From Trichoplax adhaerens (taxonomy: Eukaryota > Placozoa > Uniplacotomia > Trichoplacea > Trichoplacidae), in contig NW_002060957.1 of assembly GCF_000150275.1 (NCBI RefSeq), positions 62,001-126,000 on the forward strand: a stretch of 64,000 nucleotides of DNA, written 5' to 3'. Position 1 is the first letter of the stretch. Each line of letters opens with the position of its first letter. The position numbers and the translations under genes are program-made. The notes below the pieces were generated by a model. That model saw only the letters and a program-made list of their open reading frames with translations. It did not search any database and had not been told where the DNA came from. Shown in pieces: positions 60,322 to 64,000 of this stretch.

Positions 60322-63300
60322 ATGACAATGTGGAGAGCCATCTTCAAATCAGCAAGGTCACCGACCTTTGTATACATACGGAAAAGATTTTACTGCCAAC
60401 ATAGAGAACATCGTGTCAATGCTATTAATATTCAAATGCTATCTGATACGCTGCATCGGCAAATATTTCGTCGTGGTAATGATCAAAATGCCTCCAATGC
60501 TCACGATCAATACATTGATGGCGAATTGTTGGAAAAAATTAAGAATCATCTACAGCAGCATGACCTAGCCGATAAACAAACTTCAAAACAAGAGGACGTC
60601 GCCTTTCAGTTACCCGAATTACATGGTTCTAACATTGATGAACATTTTCGGTACATTGCTAATCAGCAAATTGCCCATTATAAGATATTAATCGATCGAT
60701 TAATTGACGCTACGTTGCCGTCTAAACCGTTAACTTGGGAATGCCGACCTGGTTGGACCCGGTATGATGGTAATCAAGCAACAAGCGTTGAATTCCCTGG
60801 TAGGTAGAGTTGTATTTCTTGCCATCTCCAGCTACACTAATCAACATAAGTAGCTACAGTATTCGAGCTATACTAAAGCAGTAAGCAGATTAATTGGCTT
60901 TCATAAACTGCTTCTAAGTGATACTGTTTTATTCAGTAATGCATCACCAAGTGTCCGAGCTTTAATCTTCTATTAGTCTTTGCTCCTTATTCTTTATATC
61001 AACCTAAATCTATCCTATAAGTAATAAAGGTTATCATGCAGTAACTATCTATCTGTCTACTCCATGCAGATGAGGAAGCCCTAGTATTTGATGTAGAAAC
61101 TTCAGTAATGAACGGTAGAATACCTGTTATGGCCACGGCTGTATCACCAACTCATTGGTACTCTTGGGTTAGTCATCATTTAATTCTTGATGACTTAAGA
61201 CTAGGCTGGAAGCACGATAATACTTTGAAAGATTTAATACCCATGGAAGCGAATCAAAAGGGACATAATAGTCAGAAAAAGAACCATCTGAAAAAATTAA
61301 TTGTTGGACATAATATTGGCTACGATAGATCTTATATTCGTGAACAGTACAATATTGAGGTACGTGTGACTATGCATACACCTTATGCTGTCAATAAATA
61401 ATGCTATCGATAAATTAATTTATGTAACATGCATTTTTAATATTAATATTAATAAAGTAGAACATTACTTCTTTTAAATTAATATCGTAGCAAAAAATAG
61501 AAACGACGAATAGAGAAAGTTGTAAAACTAGAGTATACAACAATATTTCTGATAATCAATGCTCTTATAGTCTGGTAATACAGTATTCCTCGACACAATG
61601 AGCTTACATAATTGTGTTGGAGGATTAACAAGTATCCAAAGGGGTAACTGGAAGAAAATGAATAATGGCGATCATGATGCCAACGGCGACACAAATAAAG
61701 AAGCATTTTGGGCAAAACTTAGCTGTCCTAGTAGTTTAGCTGATATTTACACTCTATATACAAATAATACGTTAGACAAATCGCCAGTAGACATTCTTAT
61801 TAAAGGAAGCATGAGAGATATCAAAGATAATTTTCAGGTAAAACTTTCTGGTTATGTTCATGTTAGCGCTGTGGTATATTCACTAGTTTTCATCATTTTA
61901 ATAAATTTCATTCAACGTTCAATAAAATTGTCAATTCGTATTCGTACTGTAGACTTTGATGGAATATTGTGCAACTGACGTCTATGCTACACACGTTGTA
62001 TTAAAAAATGTCTACAAACTATTCCTCCTACGATGTCCGCATCCAGTCTCATTTGCTGGCATGCTGGAAATGAGTTCGATATTTTTACCGGTAGATGAAA
62101 GTTGGCAATACTATTTGAATACTGTCGAATATACCTATCAGGACTTAGAAAACGAATTGAATACGCTGTTGAAACATTTAGCTGATGATGCTTGTCATTT
62201 ACTCCGGAACGATAGGTAAGCTACTGAACATGCAGAGACTGTAGCTTTTTATAAATAGCTTGGATTGTACAAGTTCTGTACGTGTATATTTAATTTGTAA
62301 CGGCATATGTTTAAAAATGTTGGAATTTGTTTAAAAGAAGAGACGATGATATACCTTTCTATAGAATTGCACTCATTCTCCAATAAAAAATTGGACTCCA
62401 AAGGATTGATGATAACCTTCAAATTTTAAATATCGTCTAGTTATTACTTTTTGATCTTTATGTGGTATCAACTACTTGTAATATCGATACTAACTTTATA
62501 TCGCAAATGATTCATGCCTGTAAATATGTACTTTAACTTAAATATTAGTAATAAAAATGTCTTAATCTCTCATACTACTAGATTCCGCGATGATCCTTGG
62601 CTATGGAGCTTAAACTGGAATATTAAACGTAACAGTTTAAAGAGTTTATCTAATATTTCAAAAAAACTACTAAAAACTATAACGGGAGAGTTAACAGAAA
62701 ATATTGATGATAAAATACTGGAGGAACGACTAAAGTTACAGAAAGAAAGATTGCATGCGAAAAGGGGATCGCAAAAAAGTGGCTACCCAGAGTAAGCTTA
62801 AAGTTAATACTGTAAATGGCACTACATTGTGTACCAAATGTTAACATTGTTATCGTATCCCTAGTTGGTACGCAGATTTATGCCCTCCATTATATATCAA
62901 ATCAGAACTAAATTCTAAATGGAGATCTTCACCTGTCAACATCAGCCCAACTAAACGTATCGTACCTTTACTACTACGTTTAGCTTACAACAATAATCCT
63001 GTATATTATGATAAAAAGTATGGTTGGGGTTATTTAGTATTACGCCAAGATGCAATAGCAGGTTTGTAATCATTAATCAAATCATAGTTTAATATTAAGA
63101 CATACTGACTCTTTATCTGATAAGCAAGTGTTGATATTTGTCTTTCTACAGATGAAACGTTATACGGGACATCACATAAGGAAAAATGCGGTAACGGAGA
63201 TACCGACGAGCAAAAGTTACAATTCCCTGTCAGGTAACATACCCTAAATGATATTGTTTCGAATATAAGCATGAAATTGTGATGATTAAATTTTCTATAA

Positions 63301-64000
63301 AAACAATATCGTTACTGTCCTGATTTAATAGATCTTGGTTAAAAATACTCAAAGAGCGCAAAAATAATAGCCATGATGGCCAAGCATGTATTAAAGCATT
63401 AGATACTAGTCAAGTTGACTATTTTAATCCAATAGACGTCGAACTTGAACCAAGGCGTAACTTATCACAAGGAGATAAATTACTGGGACCCTATACGATC
63501 GATATTCCTGGTGTCGATTTCTACAAAATACCTCATAAGGTTTGCATAGATTATGATTAGCTCAATTACTATCACTGTATGTTAGTTTTATGGTATTAAA
63601 GTATAAAACTTTTCACAATATCTTTAGGATGGTTCTCACTTAAGATGTGGAAGCCCATTATCAAAGGATTACCTTAAACAATACGAGGATGGCACAATTA
63701 CTTCGTTTGGAAGTGATATTGCTAAGCGTACAGTTGAACTTAAATTAATGCTTAGTTACTGGAAGAATGCTCATGATCGAGTCAGAAACCAATTTGTCGT
63801 ATATTACAAACATGATGAAATTGCCGATTCTATTCGAAAGTAGCTGCCAAAAATATTCTTCTTACTATGAACTCTTTGTATTGTTTCGGTAGTATTATAT
63901 TTAAGTATCTACACTTACTATTAAATTGTTCTAGCCATTCTCAATTCAAGCCACTCCAAAAATACGGTGCTATTCTACCACCGGTTGCACCGGCAGGGAC
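60322..64000 (+). CDS. POLG: POLG, mitochondrial DNA polymerase gamma, 3'-partial
   Basis: Catalytic subunit of the mitochondrial replicase (family A polymerase with proofreading). Ten exons in the window: 60322-60799, 61070-61359, 61571-61837, 61953-62215, 62582-62791, 62865-63061, 63152-63233, 63332-63539, 63628-63839, 63935-64000 and beyond, about 757 aa. The ATG at 60322 has A at -3 and starts a basic presequence (MTMWRAIFKSARS); an in-frame ATG at 60235 is also possible. VNAINIQMLS matches the family N-terminus. Exonuclease motifs are intact: Exo I VFDVET, Exo II VGHNIGYDRSYIREQY, Exo III YCATDVYATH. Spacer landmarks WGYLV, PYTIDIPG and FYKIPHKDG follow. The polymerase palm and fingers lie beyond the right edge, reached at GAILPPVAPAG. 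Confidence 0.94.

Overview
This is a stretch of animal nuclear DNA. It is AT-rich, with compact GT-AG introns and proteins that align closely with human orthologues: AFG2B/SPATA5L1, APAF1, LONP1, NARS1 and POLG. High intron density, small introns, human-like domain architecture and an APAF1-type protein point to an early-branching invertebrate. A placozoan (Trichoplax/Hoilungia type) is my best guess; this is inference, because no species marker was searched. All spliced models were assembled by hand from splice sites, reading phase and remembered family features. Each closes in frame.

Layout from left to right. (1) 1-2870 (+): the AAA ATPase AFG2B, open to the left edge. (2) 3579-4280 (-): an unrecognised single-exon gene. 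(3) 4.9-6.7 kb: two minisatellites. (4) 6850-21047: five intronless FAD amine-oxidase genes of the sarcosine/pipecolate oxidase type. The last two are a near-identical tandem duplication embedded in satellite-like repeats. (5) 23629-33338 (+): a 20-exon APAF1-like gene (CARD, NB-ARC, degenerate beta-propeller). (6) 36723-41979 (-): mitochondrial Lon protease, 22 exons. (7) 45261-48417 (-): a UDP-glycosyltransferase, 3 exons. (8) 52530-56953 (-): cytosolic asparaginyl-tRNA synthetase, 23 exons. (9) 57011-57060: a 50-N assembly gap, followed by a compound tandem repeat. (10) 60322-64000 (+): mitochondrial DNA polymerase gamma, exonuclease and spacer part only, running off the right edge.

The housekeeping genes look ordinary, apart from altered arginine-finger residues in the first AAA domain of AFG2B. 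The most unusual parts are the FAD-oxidase array and the APAF1-like gene. The array is intronless among very intron-rich neighbours. It keeps the flavin and oxygen-activating residues but varies at one substrate-pocket position (His, His, Tyr, Cys, Gly). One copy has a canonical SKL peroxisomal tail, two end in PKL and two have no such tail. In the APAF1-like gene, many propeller exons begin near a blade-start position, few WD signatures remain, and the sensor TTR motif is absent.
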